A DNA stretch of 64,000 bases, taken from Yeguia hominis. Its GTDB lineage: Bacteria > Bacillota > Clostridia > Oscillospirales > Acutalibacteraceae. The position numbers and the translations under genes were made by a program. The stretch covers positions 186,001 to 250,000 of the forward strand of contig NZ_JACRSN010000001.1 in NCBI RefSeq assembly GCF_014384705.1, read 5' to 3'. Shown piece after piece: positions 27,237-36,305 of the stretch (position 1 is its first letter; each line of letters opens with the position of its first letter). The notes under the pieces were generated by a model. It searched no databases and was not told the DNA's origin. It saw nothing but the letters and a program-made list of their open reading frames with translations.

Positions 27237-29144
27237 TTAAGCGCGTTTTTCCGCGACTTCTTCTTCCAATTTTTTGAGGAAATCCGGATAGGAAACCGCA
27301 CCGAGGTCTCCTTCCTTGCGGCTGCGCACAGAAATGGTTTCGCTTTCCGCTTCTTTGGCGCCGACAACTGCCATGTATGGAATTTTCTGCATCTGTGCAG
27401 AACGGATTTTGTATCCGATTTTTTCGTTATCCAGGTCAATTTCCGCACGAATTCCTGCCTCTGTCAGGCGATCGTAGACCTGTTTTGCGTACGCATGCTG
27501 TTTTTCGCTAATCGGCAGAATTTTCACCTGCACAGGCGCCAGCCAGAGCGGGAATGCCCCGGCATAGTGCTCGGTCAGGATGCCGATAAAGCGCTCGATG
27601 CTTCCGAATACAACGCGGTGAATCATCACCGGACGGTGTTTCTGTCCGTCAGCGCCGGTATAGGTCAAATCGAAGCGTTCCGGCATCTGATAGTCGAGCT
27701 GGATCGTTCCGCACTGCCAGGTTCTTCCGATCGAATCCTCCAGGTGGAAGTCAATCTTCGGGCCGTAGAACGCACCGTCGCCAGGATTGATGACAAAATC
27801 CATTCCCTGGTCGGTCAGCACTTTTTTCAAGATGTTTTCAGACATGACGCGCATTTCTTCGGAACCGATAAAATCCTCCGGACACGTGGAGAGTTCCACA
27901 TGATATTTGAAGCCGAAAACTTTATAAACGCTGTCGATCAGCTTGATGACACCCGCAACTTCGCTTTCAATCTGATCTTCTGTCATAAAGATATGCGCAT
28001 CATCCTGCGTAAAGCAACGAACCCGCATCAGACCATGCAGCGCACCGGAAAGTTCATGCCGGTGTACCAGACCCAGCTCTGCAACGCGCAACGGCAGATC
28101 CCGATAGGACCAAAGCTTCCGCTTATAAGCCAGCATGCCGCCCGGGCAGTTCATCGGCTTGATCGCATAATCTTCGCCGTCAATTTTCGTGAAATACATA
28201 TTTTCTTTGTAGTGATCCCAGTGCCCGCTGCGGTGCCAGAGCTCCTCGTTGAGGATAATCGGCGTGCTGATCTCTTCATAGTTCCACTTGCGGTGGACGC
28301 CACGCCAGAAATCCAAAAGCTGGTTGCGCAGAATCATTCCTTTGGGGAAGAAGAACGGGAATCCCGGGCCTTCGTCCATAATTGCAAACAGGTCAAGTTC
28401 TTTTCCAAGCCGGCGGTGATCCCGCTTTTTGGCTTCTTCGAGTCGAACGAGATATTCGTCCAATTCAGATGCCTTCGGGAATGCAATTCCGTAAATACGC
28501 TGCAGCATCTTATTTTTGGCATCTGCGCGCCAATACGCTCCTGTACAGTTAGTAAGCTTTACCGCCTTTACAGATCCAGTGGACATCAGGTGCGGTCCGG
28601 CGCAAAGATCGGTGAAATCGCCCTGGCGATAGAGAGAGATCTTCTCGCCTTTGCCGGAATGTTCCTCAATCAGTTCAACTTTGTACTTCTGTCCGTCCTT
28701 CTCCATCAGAGCCTTTGCCTCTTCCGGGGAAAGCTCAAACCGCTCAAGCGGCAGATTCTGCTTGATAATTTTTTTCATTTCTGCTTCGATTTTCTCGAGA
28801 TCTTCCGGTGTTATCGAACGCGGCAAGTCAAAATCGTAGAAAAATCCGTTTTCAATCGCCGGTCCGATTCCGAAAACCGTTTCCGGAAACAGATGCTTCA
28901 CCGCCTGTGCCATAATGTGCGAACAGGTATGCCAGTACGCCTTTTTTCCGTCATCCGAATCAAATGTCAGGATTTCTACTTCACAGTCCTCCGTGACCGG
29001 CGTACGCAGATCTGCAAGCTCCCCATTGATTTTTCCAACACAAGCGGCTTTGTACAGGCCCGCGCCGATCGACTGCGCAATTTCTGCAATCGTCGTTCCG
29101 GCTTCGTACTCCTTGATGCTTCCTTTCAGATTGACCTTTATCAT
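27237..29144 (-). CDS. thrS: Threonyl-tRNA synthetase
   Basis: Class II aminoacyl-tRNA synthetase of 635 aa. The N-terminal TGS domain, an editing domain with HTCSHIMAQAVKHLF, catalytic core motifs (MNCPGGML zinc Cys, RVRCFTQDDAHIF) and a C-terminal anticodon-binding domain are in order. A T-box leader upstream indicates control by uncharged tRNA-Thr. Confidence 0.98.
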   Translation of the reverse strand: MIKVNLKGSIKEYEAGTTIAEIAQSIGAGLYKAACVGKINGELADLRTPVTEDCEVEILTFDSDDGKKAYWHTCSHIMAQAVKHLFPETVFGIGPAIENGFFYDFDLPRSITPEDLEKIEAEMKKIIKQNLPLERFELSPEEAKALMEKDGQKYKVELIEEHSGKGEKISLYRQGDFTDLCAGPHLMSTGSVKAVKLTNCTGAYWRADAKNKMLQRIYGIAFPKASELDEYLVRLEEAKKRDHRRLGKELDLFAIMDEGPGFPFFFPKGMILRNQLLDFWRGVHRKWNYEEISTPIILNEELWHRSGHWDHYKENMYFTKIDGEDYAIKPMNCPGGMLAYKRKLWSYRDLPLRVAELGLVHRHELSGALHGLMRVRCFTQDDAHIFMTEDQIESEVAGVIKLIDSVYKVFGFKYHVELSTCPEDFIGSEEMRVMSENILKKVLTDQGMDFVINPGDGAFYGPKIDFHLEDSIGRTWQCGTIQLDYQMPERFDLTYTGADGQKHRPVMIHRVVFGSIERFIGILTEHYAGAFPLWLAPVQVKILPISEKQHAYAKQVYDRLTEAGIRAEIDLDNEKIGYKIRSAQMQKIPYMAVVGAKEAESETISVRSRKEGDLGAVSYPDFLKKLEEEVAEKRA

Positions 29145-29179
29145 ATTGTGTCTGCTCCTTTCAACTTTCTTTCAAACTC

Positions 29180-29460
29180 AAAAAAGCCCGCCCCTGAAAA
29201 TTCCAGGGGCGGGCAATGATTCCCGCGGTTCCACCCAAGTTCAGCATACAACGTTTGTATACCCTCAACGGCCGATAACGGTGCCAATCCGCTGCACCTT
29301 TGGCCTATCCTATAAGTAAGCGTTCGGCACAGAGCTCCGGGGCGGTATCCGTGTGGATCTTCTTCTGCCGCAGACGCTTTCAGCCCAGGCGTCTGCTCTC
29401 TGCTGCAAAACAAATCCGGATTCCCCATCACAGCAAGCATTTTATCTTTGATCTTGTCCT
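29180..29460 (-). promoter_or_regulatory. T-box leader of thrS
   Basis: The T-box antiterminator signature TGGGTGGAACCGCG is on the minus strand at 29237-29224. It is followed by a strong terminator hairpin GCCCGCCCCTG / CAGGGGCGGGC (29214-29186) and a TTTTTT run. The 5' part (about 29460-29260) forms the stem I region. A GATACCGCC segment could supply an ACC threonine specifier (inference; folding not computed). Uncharged tRNA-Thr would favour antitermination and thrS expression. Confidence 0.92.
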
Positions 29461-29461
29461 T

Positions 29462-29491
29462 ATCATAGCACTACCACACACTTGCTGTCAA
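29462..29491 (-). promoter_or_regulatory. SigA-type promoter of thrS
   Basis: On the minus strand TTGACA (29491-29486), an 18-base spacer and TATGAT (29467-29462), just upstream of the T-box leader. Confidence 0.75.
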
Positions 29492-29523
29492 GGGATTTCC
29501 CGCAGCCAGCAAGCCTGTTTTTC

Positions 29524-29559
29524 CAAAGAAAAGCGAGACCGCAGCAGCAGTCCCGCTTT
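29524..29559 (-). terminator. Terminator downstream of groEL
   Basis: Hairpin AAGCGGGAC / GTCTCGCTT followed on the minus strand by TTCTTT, 23 bases after the groEL stop. Confidence 0.65.
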
Positions 29560-29582
29560 CCAATGCATACAGTGGATTAAAA

Positions 29583-31220
29583 TTAATACATGCCGCCCAT
29601 GCCGCCGTCAGCAGGCATTGCCGGTGCTGCCGGAGCGGGTTCCTTCTTGTCAGCGACCAGAGATTCTGTCGTAAGAACCATCGTCGCAACGGACGCAGCA
29701 TTCTGGAGTGCAGAACGCGTAACCTTTGTCGGGTCTACGATGCCCATGGAAATCATGTCGCCATAAACTTCATCCAGCGCATTGAAGCCATAGCCAACCG
29801 TTGCTTTGCTCTTGAGCGTCTCGACGATCACGGAGCCTTCCAGACCAGCGTTTGCCGCGATCTGGCGAACCGGCTCTTCCAGAACCTTCAGGACGATCTT
29901 TGCGCCGACCTTCTCGTCTTCGTTCTCAATTCCGTCCACATAAGCCTGGACAGCCGGAATTGCATCGACCAGAGCCGTACCGCCGCCTGCGACGATACCC
30001 TCTTCAACAGCAGCCTTCGTTGCCGCGAGCGCATCCTCAATGCGGAGTTTCTTTTCCTTCATTTCCACTTCGGTTGCCGCGCCGACTTTGATGACTGCAA
30101 CGCCGCCGGAGAGCTTTGCAAGACGCTCCTGAAGCTTCTCACGGTCAAAGTCAGAAGTCGTTGTCTCGATCTGGCTGCGGATCTGATGGACACGCGCCTT
30201 GATCTCGTCGGACGCACCAGCGCCATCGACAATGATGGTGTTTTCCTTGTCAACTTTTACCTGACGTGCACGGCCGAGTTGAGAAATATCGGTTTCCTTC
30301 AGATCCAGGCCGAGTTCGTCGGAAATCACTTCGCCGCCGGTGAGGACCGCGATATCACGGAGCATTTCTTTTCTTCTGTCGCCGAAGCCCGGAGCCTTTA
30401 CGGCAACACAGGTAAAGGTGCCGCGCAATTTGTTGAGGATCAGGGTCGTCAGCGCTTCGCCTTCTACATCTTCCGCGATGATGAGAAGCTTTTTGCCGGC
30501 CTGGACAATTTTCTCCAGCAGCGGAAGGATTTCCTGAATGTTGGAAATCTTTTTATCGGTAATCAGAATATAAGCGTCGTCAATCTCTGCGACCATCTTA
30601 TCGGTATCTGTGACCATATACGGCGTGATATAGCCGCGGTCAAACATCATACCTTCCACAACTTCGGAATACGTTTCCGCGGTTTTGGACTCTTCTACAG
30701 TGATAACACCGTCAGACGTTACTTTTTCCATTGCTTCCGCAATCAGCTTGCCGATCGTGGCGTTTGAAGAAGAAACTGTCGCAACACGCGCGATATCCTC
30801 GGAACCGCTGACCTTCTTGGAATGCTCTGTAACAGCCTTCACAGCTGTATCCACAGCACCCTGAACGCCTTTCCGGAGGATCATCGGGTTTGCACCAGCG
30901 GTTACGTTCTTCATGCCTTCGCGGATCAGAGCCTGCGCAAGCAAGGTAGCTGTCGTCGTACCATCACCAGCAACGTCATTCGTCTTGATGGAAACTTCCT
31001 TAACCAGCTGTGCGCCCATGTTCTCGAACGGATCTTCGAGTTCGATTTCCTTCGCAATGGTCACACCATCGTTGAGGATCAGCGGCGCGCCGAATTTCTT
31101 ATCCAGCACAACATTGCGGCCCTTCGGTCCAAGTGTAATTTTCACGGTATCAGAAAGCTGATTGATGCCGTTAAGCAATGCTTTTCTTGCATCCTCGCCA
31201 TAAATAATTTGTTTTGCCAT
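29583..31220 (-). CDS. groEL: 60 kDa chaperonin GroEL
   Basis: ATP-driven protein-folding chaperonin, 545 aa. GAQLVKEVSIKTNDVAGDGTTTATLLAQ motifs are present in two parts (KTNDVAGDGTTTAT), and the tail ends GGMGGMY. It follows groES by 78 bases in a heat-shock operon controlled through CIRCE. Confidence 0.99.
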   Translation of the reverse strand: MAKQIIYGEDARKALLNGINQLSDTVKITLGPKGRNVVLDKKFGAPLILNDGVTIAKEIELEDPFENMGAQLVKEVSIKTNDVAGDGTTTATLLAQALIREGMKNVTAGANPMILRKGVQGAVDTAVKAVTEHSKKVSGSEDIARVATVSSSNATIGKLIAEAMEKVTSDGVITVEESKTAETYSEVVEGMMFDRGYITPYMVTDTDKMVAEIDDAYILITDKKISNIQEILPLLEKIVQAGKKLLIIAEDVEGEALTTLILNKLRGTFTCVAVKAPGFGDRRKEMLRDIAVLTGGEVISDELGLDLKETDISQLGRARQVKVDKENTIIVDGAGASDEIKARVHQIRSQIETTTSDFDREKLQERLAKLSGGVAVIKVGAATEVEMKEKKLRIEDALAATKAAVEEGIVAGGGTALVDAIPAVQAYVDGIENEDEKVGAKIVLKVLEEPVRQIAANAGLEGSVIVETLKSKATVGYGFNALDEVYGDMISMGIVDPTKVTRSALQNAASVATMVLTTESLVADKKEPAPAAPAMPADGGMGGMY

Positions 31221-31298
31221 ATCGATCGTTCCTCCTAATTCTATGGTTCTATCGCCGCTCCCGCTCTTTTTCGGAATACGGCCGTTTTTCGTTTAGAA

Positions 31299-31583
31299 TT
31301 ATTCTACAACTGCCAAAACATCAGACTGACGCACGATGGTGTATTCTTCGCCGTCGAGTTTGATCTCGGTGCCGGAGTATTTGCTTGTGATCACGCGATC
31401 GCCGGTTTTGATGTACATCTCAACCTCTTTGCCATCCACAACACCGCCCGGGCCAACTGCGATGACCTGTGCAATCTGGGGCTTTTCTTTTGCAGAACCA
31501 GCAAGCACAATGCCGCTCTTCGTGGTCTCTTCTGCTTCTTCCATTTTAATCAGGATTCTGTCTGCAAGTGGTTTAATGGTCAT
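31299..31583 (-). CDS. groES: 10 kDa co-chaperonin GroES
   Basis: 94-aa lid of the GroEL chamber: IKPLADRILIKMEEAEETTK, a GroEL-binding mobile loop (SGIVLAGSAKEKPQ) and the YSGTEIKLDGEEY strand. SD AAGGAGG before the ATG; first gene after the CIRCE operator. Confidence 0.99.
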   Translation of the reverse strand: MTIKPLADRILIKMEEAEETTKSGIVLAGSAKEKPQIAQVIAVGPGGVVDGKEVEMYIKTGDRVITSKYSGTEIKLDGEEYTIVRQSDVLAVVE

Positions 31584-31623
31584 AATAAAACGTCCTCCTT
31601 AAAAAATTAATTGCACATTCAGT

Positions 31624-31650
31624 TTAGCACTCGTTTCTCTTGAGTGCTAA
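31624..31650 (-). promoter_or_regulatory. CIRCE operator (HrcA binding site)
   Basis: Perfect TTAGCACTC-N9-GAGTGCTAA, 41 bases upstream of groES and just after the -10 box, so HrcA binding should repress groESL until heat stress. hrcA itself is not in the window. Confidence 0.98.
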
Positions 31651-31654
31651 AGCT

Positions 31655-31683
31655 ATTTTACCCTCTCATACTGGAAAAATCAA
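31655..31683 (-). promoter_or_regulatory. SigA-type promoter of groESL
   Basis: On the minus strand TTGATT (31683-31678), 17-base spacer and TAAAAT (31660-31655), directly before CIRCE. Confidence 0.8.
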
Positions 31684-31753
31684 GAGGAATTTCTGAAATT
31701 TTTTGGATTTCACAATTTTTTTACATTTCCGGAAGAGAAACTGTCCGCACAGC

Positions 31754-32884
31754 TTACCGGAAATACATATAAAGTTGGCAGGAAAGCATGCCGTTATACA
31801 GTTTTCGGCGCCGGTCCGCAGGTCTGCCAAAACAGGACTCAAATTCATGGTCCGGACTGATCACCGTGTAGCTCCACCCACGCTTTTTGACAAACACCTT
31901 TCCCATGGTCCGGTAAATCTCCTGGGCCTGCCGAATATCTAAAAGCCGCTCTCCATAAGGCGGATTGCAGATCACGCAGCCGTATGGGCTGTCCGAGGAA
32001 AACGCGTCTATCGCGCGCTGCTCTACGGTAATTCGCGCACTGACGCCCGCCTTTTTGGCATTCTCCTGCGTCAAAGCAACCGCCTCCGGATCCAAATCGT
32101 ACCCATAGGCGCGGAACGATACATCGCGGCGGATTTGATCGCAGGCACGGTCCCGCTCCTGCCGCCACACCTCCTGCGAAATGCCATTCCATTTTTCCGC
32201 CAGGAACCGGCGCCGCAGTCCCGGTGCAATATTGAGCGCATACATGGCAGCTTCGATCAGGATCGTCCCGGAACCGCAAAACGGATCAAATACCGTCCCA
32301 TCTGTCCGAACACGGGCAAGATAGGCCATTCCGGCTGCAAGCGTCTCTTTGATCGGCGCCTCCGTGGCGTTTGCACGGTAGCCGCGCTTGTGCAGGCCGA
32401 TTCCGGATGCATCCAGCATCAGGGTTGCCGTATCTTTCATCAGCAAGAAGTGGATCGGGTACCGCGCGCCGGTCTCCTCAAACCACGAGATCCCGTATTT
32501 TCCGCGCAGCCGATCGACAACCGCTTTTTTAATAATGGATTGGCAATCCGGAACACTCGCAAGCTTCGAGTGCAGGCTATGCCCTTTGACCGGAAACGCG
32601 TCCTGCTTTCCGATCCAGCGTTCCCACGGAAGCGCTTTGACGCCTTCAAACAGCTCATCAAATGTCCGGGCAGGGAATTGGTCCATCACGATCAGAATCC
32701 GCTCTCCAAACCGTGAGCAGAGATTGGCTCTTGCCAGCATCTCCGGCCCGCCCGTAAAGAACACACGGCCGTCCTGCGCGGAAACTTCTTCCGCCTCAAA
32801 AGATTTCAGTTCCGCAGCAACCGGGCCTTCCATTCCAAGCAGACAGGTGCTGACCATCCGGATTTTTTCACAACCATTTTCCAT
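31754..32884 (-). CDS. THUMP-domain class I SAM-dependent RNA methyltransferase (RlmL/YpsC-like)
   Basis: 376 aa from the ATG at 32884 (SD GAGGA 9 bases before); the open frame continues 24 codons upstream without support. An N-terminal THUMP region is followed by a methyltransferase domain with VFDPFCGSGTILIEAA and the catalytic N6-adenine/N2-guanine-type CNPPYGERL. This family modifies 23S rRNA at guanine N2. Exact target not provable from sequence. Confidence 0.9.
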   Translation of the reverse strand: MENGCEKIRMVSTCLLGMEGPVAAELKSFEAEEVSAQDGRVFFTGGPEMLARANLCSRFGERILIVMDQFPARTFDELFEGVKALPWERWIGKQDAFPVKGHSLHSKLASVPDCQSIIKKAVVDRLRGKYGISWFEETGARYPIHFLLMKDTATLMLDASGIGLHKRGYRANATEAPIKETLAAGMAYLARVRTDGTVFDPFCGSGTILIEAAMYALNIAPGLRRRFLAEKWNGISQEVWRQERDRACDQIRRDVSFRAYGYDLDPEAVALTQENAKKAGVSARITVEQRAIDAFSSDSPYGCVICNPPYGERLLDIRQAQEIYRTMGKVFVKKRGWSYTVISPDHEFESCFGRPADRRRKLYNGMLSCQLYMYFR

Positions 32885-32957
32885 CGATTTTTCCTCATTT
32901 CCATGCTTATCCGCTGTCCCAGTATACCACACCGCAAGGAGAAAAGAAAGCGGCATT

Positions 32958-32998
32958 CAAAAAGAGCCGCCGGTCACATTGTTCCCGTGACCGGCGGC
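32958..32998 (-). terminator. Terminator downstream of hpf
   Basis: Perfect 12-bp stem GCCGCCGGTCAC / GTGACCGGCGGC followed by CTTTTTG on the minus strand, between hpf and the methyltransferase gene. Confidence 0.85.
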
Positions 32999-33087
32999 TT
33001 GCTGGATTTTTACAATTCTGCGGGACATCTATCCAATAGAGCCCGTGATTTTTGGCTTGTCAAAACATCTGACGCAGCACCTTAAGT

Positions 33088-33621
33088 TTAGGCTTCGTCC
33101 GGCTCTAGAAGGCCGTAGTTGCCATCTTTTCTCCGGTACACGACGTTAATTTCCTCGTTTTCTGTATTCCGGAACATAAAGAACTGGTGACCAAGCAGAT
33201 TCATCTGCAGGATGGCTTCTTCAACGCTCATCGGTTTGACTGCAAAATGTTTGGTACGGACAACCTCGAACGTCTCATCCTCCTCCGGCGCAAGGGACTC
33301 CTGCGCAATATAATCATCCAATGCCGCAGAATGGATCTGTTTGTCCAGACGCGATTTGTTTTTTCGAATCTGTCTGCCCAGCGCCTGCATAACCTGGTCA
33401 AGGGCATCGTTCATTTCAAAGTCGGTCGCCTCCGCACGGTAAATCATTCCGCGCTGCTGAATGGTAACCTCAACCGTCTGACGATTTCGCTCCAGCGTAA
33501 CCGTGACGGTGGCATCTGCATCTTCGTCAAAGATCCTCTCAAAACGGGAAAGTTTTTTTGAAACAAGGGTCTTAAAGTTGTCGCGAAGGGTCACTTTTCT
33601 GCCGATAATTTTCACGTTCAT
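33088..33621 (-). CDS. hpf: Ribosome hibernation promoting factor, long form
   Basis: 177 aa from the ATG at 33621 with SD GGAG; seven further upstream codons are open but unsupported. An N-terminal S30AE domain (VKIIGRKVTLRDNF, ATVTVTLERNRQTVEVT) is joined by a linker to the C-terminal dimerisation domain (MSVEEAILQMNLLGHQFFMFRN, split in two pieces here as VEEAILQMNLLGHQ). It dimerises 70S ribosomes to 100S in stationary phase. Confidence 0.96.
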   Translation of the reverse strand: MNVKIIGRKVTLRDNFKTLVSKKLSRFERIFDEDADATVTVTLERNRQTVEVTIQQRGMIYRAEATDFEMNDALDQVMQALGRQIRKNKSRLDKQIHSAALDDYIAQESLAPEEDETFEVVRTKHFAVKPMSVEEAILQMNLLGHQFFMFRNTENEEINVVYRRKDGNYGLLEPDEA

Positions 33622-33707
33622 GCAATCATCTCCTGCTTTCAAAGTCGCACAGAAAAAGCGTTTCCGAATCCCTTCTTTTTCTGTGCTGAATCACTTTCCT
33701 TGTCTGT

Positions 33708-33736
33708 ATTATATCACATGCATCCAAAAGATCCAA
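33708..33736 (-). promoter_or_regulatory. SigA-type promoter of hpf
   Basis: On the minus strand TTGGAT (33736-33731), 17-base spacer and TATAAT (33713-33708), 87 bases before the hpf start. The remaining gap up to 33940 shows no gene. Confidence 0.75.
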
Positions 33737-33940
33737 TAGATTCCATGAAATTTTCTTTAACTATTCATAAACATTGGCATTGATTGCATGTGCAGAGCCC
33801 GCTTCTGCGCTGTTCACCTGCCCGTTCGACCGCGTTTTTGCGTTCGGCCGTTTTTCACTGCAAAATTGGAATGGCTTTTATTTTAGCTGAAATTGTATTC
33901 ACGAGCGGGATGCCCGGCCGATAAAACAACCCATTCTGAC

Positions 33941-33975
33941 AAAAAAACAGGAACCCTTACAGAAAGGTTCCTGCT
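33941..33975 (-). terminator. Terminator downstream of yabR
   Basis: Stem CAGGAACC / GGTTCCTG and a TTTTTTT run on the minus strand, 18 bases after the stop of the S1-domain gene; ends the divIC-yabR transcript. Confidence 0.88.
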
Positions 33976-33992
33976 GCACTTTTATCGATTTT

Positions 33993-34445
33993 TCATCCGC
34001 GTCCGGATCCGCCGTGCCGTCCGGAGCCGCCGCGCTTGGAATCCATGCACCGTTTGAGATCCGACATTTTTTCGTCGCTGGCCTGTTTAAACCGGGACAT
34101 CATATCCTCAAAGCTGCCGCCTTCCACCGTGCGCTTCTGCCACTCATAATTTCCCGGACGTTCCGGGCGCGGCTGACGCGGTGCAGGACGGAACTCTCTT
34201 CTCGGCGGCGGATCCATTGCCTTCTTAATCGAAAGGCTGATTTTTCCGTCTTCGCTGATTGAAAGCACCTTGACCTTGACCATCTGGCCTTCTTTCACAT
34301 GATCCCGAATTTCCTTCACGAATACCGGCGCAATTTCCGAAATATGAACCATTCCCGTTTTGTTTCCGGGCAGCTCTACAAACGCGCCAAATTTTGTAAT
34401 ACCAGTCACTTTTCCTTCGACGATTGCCCCAACTTCAAACTGCAT
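33993..34445 (-). CDS. S1 RNA-binding domain protein, YabR-like
   Basis: 150 aa: one S1 domain (VGAIVEGKVTGITKFGAFVELPGNKTGMVHISEIA, read in parts as GKVTGITKFGAFVEL and GMVHISEIA) at 1-75, then a low-complexity Pro/Arg and Gly/Arg tail (PPPRREFRPAPRQPRPERPG; GGSGRHGGSGRG). Conserved as the gene after divIC in Firmicutes; general RNA binding is the only firm prediction. Confidence 0.92.
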   Translation of the reverse strand: MQFEVGAIVEGKVTGITKFGAFVELPGNKTGMVHISEIAPVFVKEIRDHVKEGQMVKVKVLSISEDGKISLSIKKAMDPPPRREFRPAPRQPRPERPGNYEWQKRTVEGGSFEDMMSRFKQASDEKMSDLKRCMDSKRGGSGRHGGSGRG

Positions 34446-34482
34446 AGAGTCCTGTTTTCCTCCTTAAATTCCCATTTGCGTA

Positions 34483-34776
34483 CTATTTGCCGGAAATATT
34501 GATAAAAATCCGCTCTCCGGGCTTCGCGTAATCCAGTTTTTCCCGTGCGATCTGTTCGATATAATCGTCGTCTCCGGATTCCAAATCCGCACCGGATGTC
34601 TGATTGGTAATTTCCTTGATCATAATTTGCTGTTGCAAATTTTCCAGTTCCGTCTGTTTCTGATTGATTTGGATCTGTAGACCGATCAAGGTTGCCACCA
34701 CATAAATCAAAAAGGCAATCAGTGAGATTCGCAGCAATGCACTCCGCTTCAATTTTCTTTTTTTGACTTCTTCCAT
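34483..34776 (-). CDS. divIC: Septum formation initiator, DivIC/FtsB family
   Basis: 97-aa bitopic division protein: a basic cytoplasmic start (RKLKRSALLR), one membrane helix (ISLIAFLIYVVATLIGLQI), a coiled coil (QINQKQTELENLQQQIMI), and the family motif YIEQIAREKLDYAKPGERIFI. Length and position between yabQ and yabR match Bacillus DivIC. Confidence 0.93.
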   Translation of the reverse strand: MEEVKKRKLKRSALLRISLIAFLIYVVATLIGLQIQINQKQTELENLQQQIMIKEITNQTSGADLESGDDDYIEQIAREKLDYAKPGERIFINISGK

Positions 34777-34945
34777 CGTTCAGGAGCACCTTCCTTTCGC
34801 CAAACGATTCTTCTGCAGCAACCGCCATTCAAGCCGTCTCTTTGCAAAACAGCGTCCGAATTGCGCTTTGTGCCGCAGCCGTTTGTACCCAGAATACCAC
34901 GTTCCTCCCGCTTTTTTTAAGACTTTTTGAGGTATTGACATGATG

Positions 34946-34975
34946 ATTATACAATAACCGCTCTACACTTTTCAA
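34946..34975 (-). promoter_or_regulatory. Candidate promoter of divIC-yabR
   Basis: On the minus strand TTGAAA (34975-34970), 18-base spacer and TATAAT (34951-34946). It overlaps the 3' end of yabQ, so divIC can be expressed in vegetative cells apart from the sporulation genes. Confidence 0.65.
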
Positions 34976-35427
34976 GGCTTTTTTTGCGAAGAATGTGATT
35001 TTTGCGCACATTCTCTTGATTTTTGTATTTTTTGGCCGACCTGCTTAAAGATTCTTGTAAAAAACTGGCAAACGGGACTGAAAATTCGCCGTTTCCAAAA
35101 GGTATCCACCGCACGCAAAATACGCAGTAGCAGACGGGCAAGACGAATGGTAATTTCCCCCAGTGTCAAAAAGTACGCACACATGCCGAGTCCTTCGCCG
35201 GCCAGCAGATAAAACCGAAGGATTCCGCTGTTTGTTGCAAGCGAAACCAAAAAAGTCACCACTGCTGAAACCGAAAAGAATAGGAGATCCTGCAAAAACA
35301 CAGATCGGCGGCGCGGGTGCAAGAGCGCCCGGGAAATCCGAAACACATCATAAAAAAGCGCAAGCAGAACTCCCGCCACACAGGCCAGCAGAAATCCCGC
35401 CGCAGGATCCGAATAAACCGTCTCCAA
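34972..35427 (-). CDS. yabQ: Spore cortex biosynthesis protein YabQ
   Basis: 151-aa membrane protein; hydrophobic segments near 10-30, 45-65 and 70-95, a basic C-terminal tail. The YSDPAAGFLLACVAGVLLALFYDVFRISR start is typical of YabQ (quoted here only in short parts: LLALFYDVFR). Needed for cortex formation in Bacillus. It follows yabP by 12 bases. Confidence 0.88.
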   Translation of the reverse strand: METVYSDPAAGFLLACVAGVLLALFYDVFRISRALLHPRRRSVFLQDLLFFSVSAVVTFLVSLATNSGILRFYLLAGEGLGMCAYFLTLGEITIRLARLLLRILRAVDTFWKRRIFSPVCQFFTRIFKQVGQKIQKSRECAQKSHSSQKKP

Positions 35428-35439
35428 CCGAGGATCCTC

Positions 35440-35718
35440 CTACCTGAAAATTCTTGAAAAGACCGAGCCCGTGGGCTGCGGTTCCGAATAGGCCATGGAG
35501 ACAATCTCCCCTGCCAGGGTCAGTTCCCCGCTTTCCACGCTCAGTTTATTGATTTTCAGATCCTTTCCCCGGATTACCAGCTCGCCATAATCGGTATACG
35601 CCACAACGACCTGATCGTCAAAGCTATCCACATTGGAAACGCCTGTCGCCGTAAGCGCCTGCCGGTTCTCCAAAATCAGCGTATGCGGAACTCTTACCGC
35701 CTTTTTCTCTTCCGCCAT
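35440..35718 (-). CDS. yabP: Sporulation protein YabP
   Basis: 92 aa from the ATG at 35718 with SD GGGAGG. Matches the YabP/YqfC family: HTLILENRQALTATGVSNVDSF in shorter pieces (LTATGVSNVDSFD) and GELVIRGKDLKINKL. Mother-cell sporulation gene beside yabQ. The 29 upstream open codons have no support. Confidence 0.92.
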   Translation of the reverse strand: MAEEKKAVRVPHTLILENRQALTATGVSNVDSFDDQVVVAYTDYGELVIRGKDLKINKLSVESGELTLAGEIVSMAYSEPQPTGSVFSRIFR

Positions 35719-35808
35719 TGTTCCTGCCTCCCAAACCTGATTCAATTGCAGCACGGAATACTTCCATACGTCTACTGCCATTGTATGCAGGTCCGGAGCG
35801 TGCATATG

Positions 35809-36057
35809 TTAGTTTTCGGATAAAATCCGATACATGTCTGCGGCCTCTTCTTTCCGGACATGCTCACTTAAAGAAAGAACCTCCGCTTTCAGCGTCCGGC
35901 TGCCGAACTGCAATTCGAGCACATCGCCCACTTTGACATCATAAGATGGTTTGGCCGGTTTTCCGTTTACCATCACCTTTCCGGCGCCGCACGCATCATT
36001 CGCTACCGTCCGGCGCTTAATCATCCGGGAGACCTTTAAATATTTATCCAGTCGCAT
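35809..36057 (-). CDS. rqcP: S4-domain RNA-binding protein RqcP (YabO)
   Basis: 82 aa from the ATG at 36057 (SD AAAGGA). The S4 core MRLDKYLKVSRMIKRRTVA and KVMVNGKPAKPSYDVKVGD is clear. RqcP binds the 50S subunit and helps RqcH add alanine tails to stalled peptides. Conserved yabO position between mazG and yabP; here hup separates it from mazG. Confidence 0.93.
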   Translation of the reverse strand: MRLDKYLKVSRMIKRRTVANDACGAGKVMVNGKPAKPSYDVKVGDVLELQFGSRTLKAEVLSLSEHVRKEEAADMYRILSEN

Positions 36058-36246
36058 TCTATTTTCCTTTCTATATGCTATTGTGTCATCGGCAAGCCGC
36101 ATTTCGTCCCTACCGTGCCTTCCCGTCCGCAATCCAGTTTCTGCAATTTGAGAGATCGCATCGCCCAAACCGGAAGGAAACTTCCGCAAATATGCGTCTG
36201 CACAAGCACAAACAGAAAATAAATGCGTCAGCCGATCGTCCTGATA

Positions 36247-36290
36247 CAAAAAAGGGGCAACGGGGAAATTACCCACCGTCGCCGCCTTTT
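36247..36290 (-). terminator. Terminator downstream of hup
   Basis: Stem GGCGACGG / CCGTTGCC (one G-U pair) followed by a CCCTTTTTT run on the minus strand, 16 bases after the hup stop. Confidence 0.8.
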
Positions 36291-36305
36291 AAAAATCTTG
36301 CCTGC

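Noticed and set aside
27495..29219. 574-codon plus-strand open frame
   Set aside because: It is exactly antisense to thrS, and its sequence is the usual basic, Phe/Arg/His-rich shadow of a conserved gene; thrS explains the frame.
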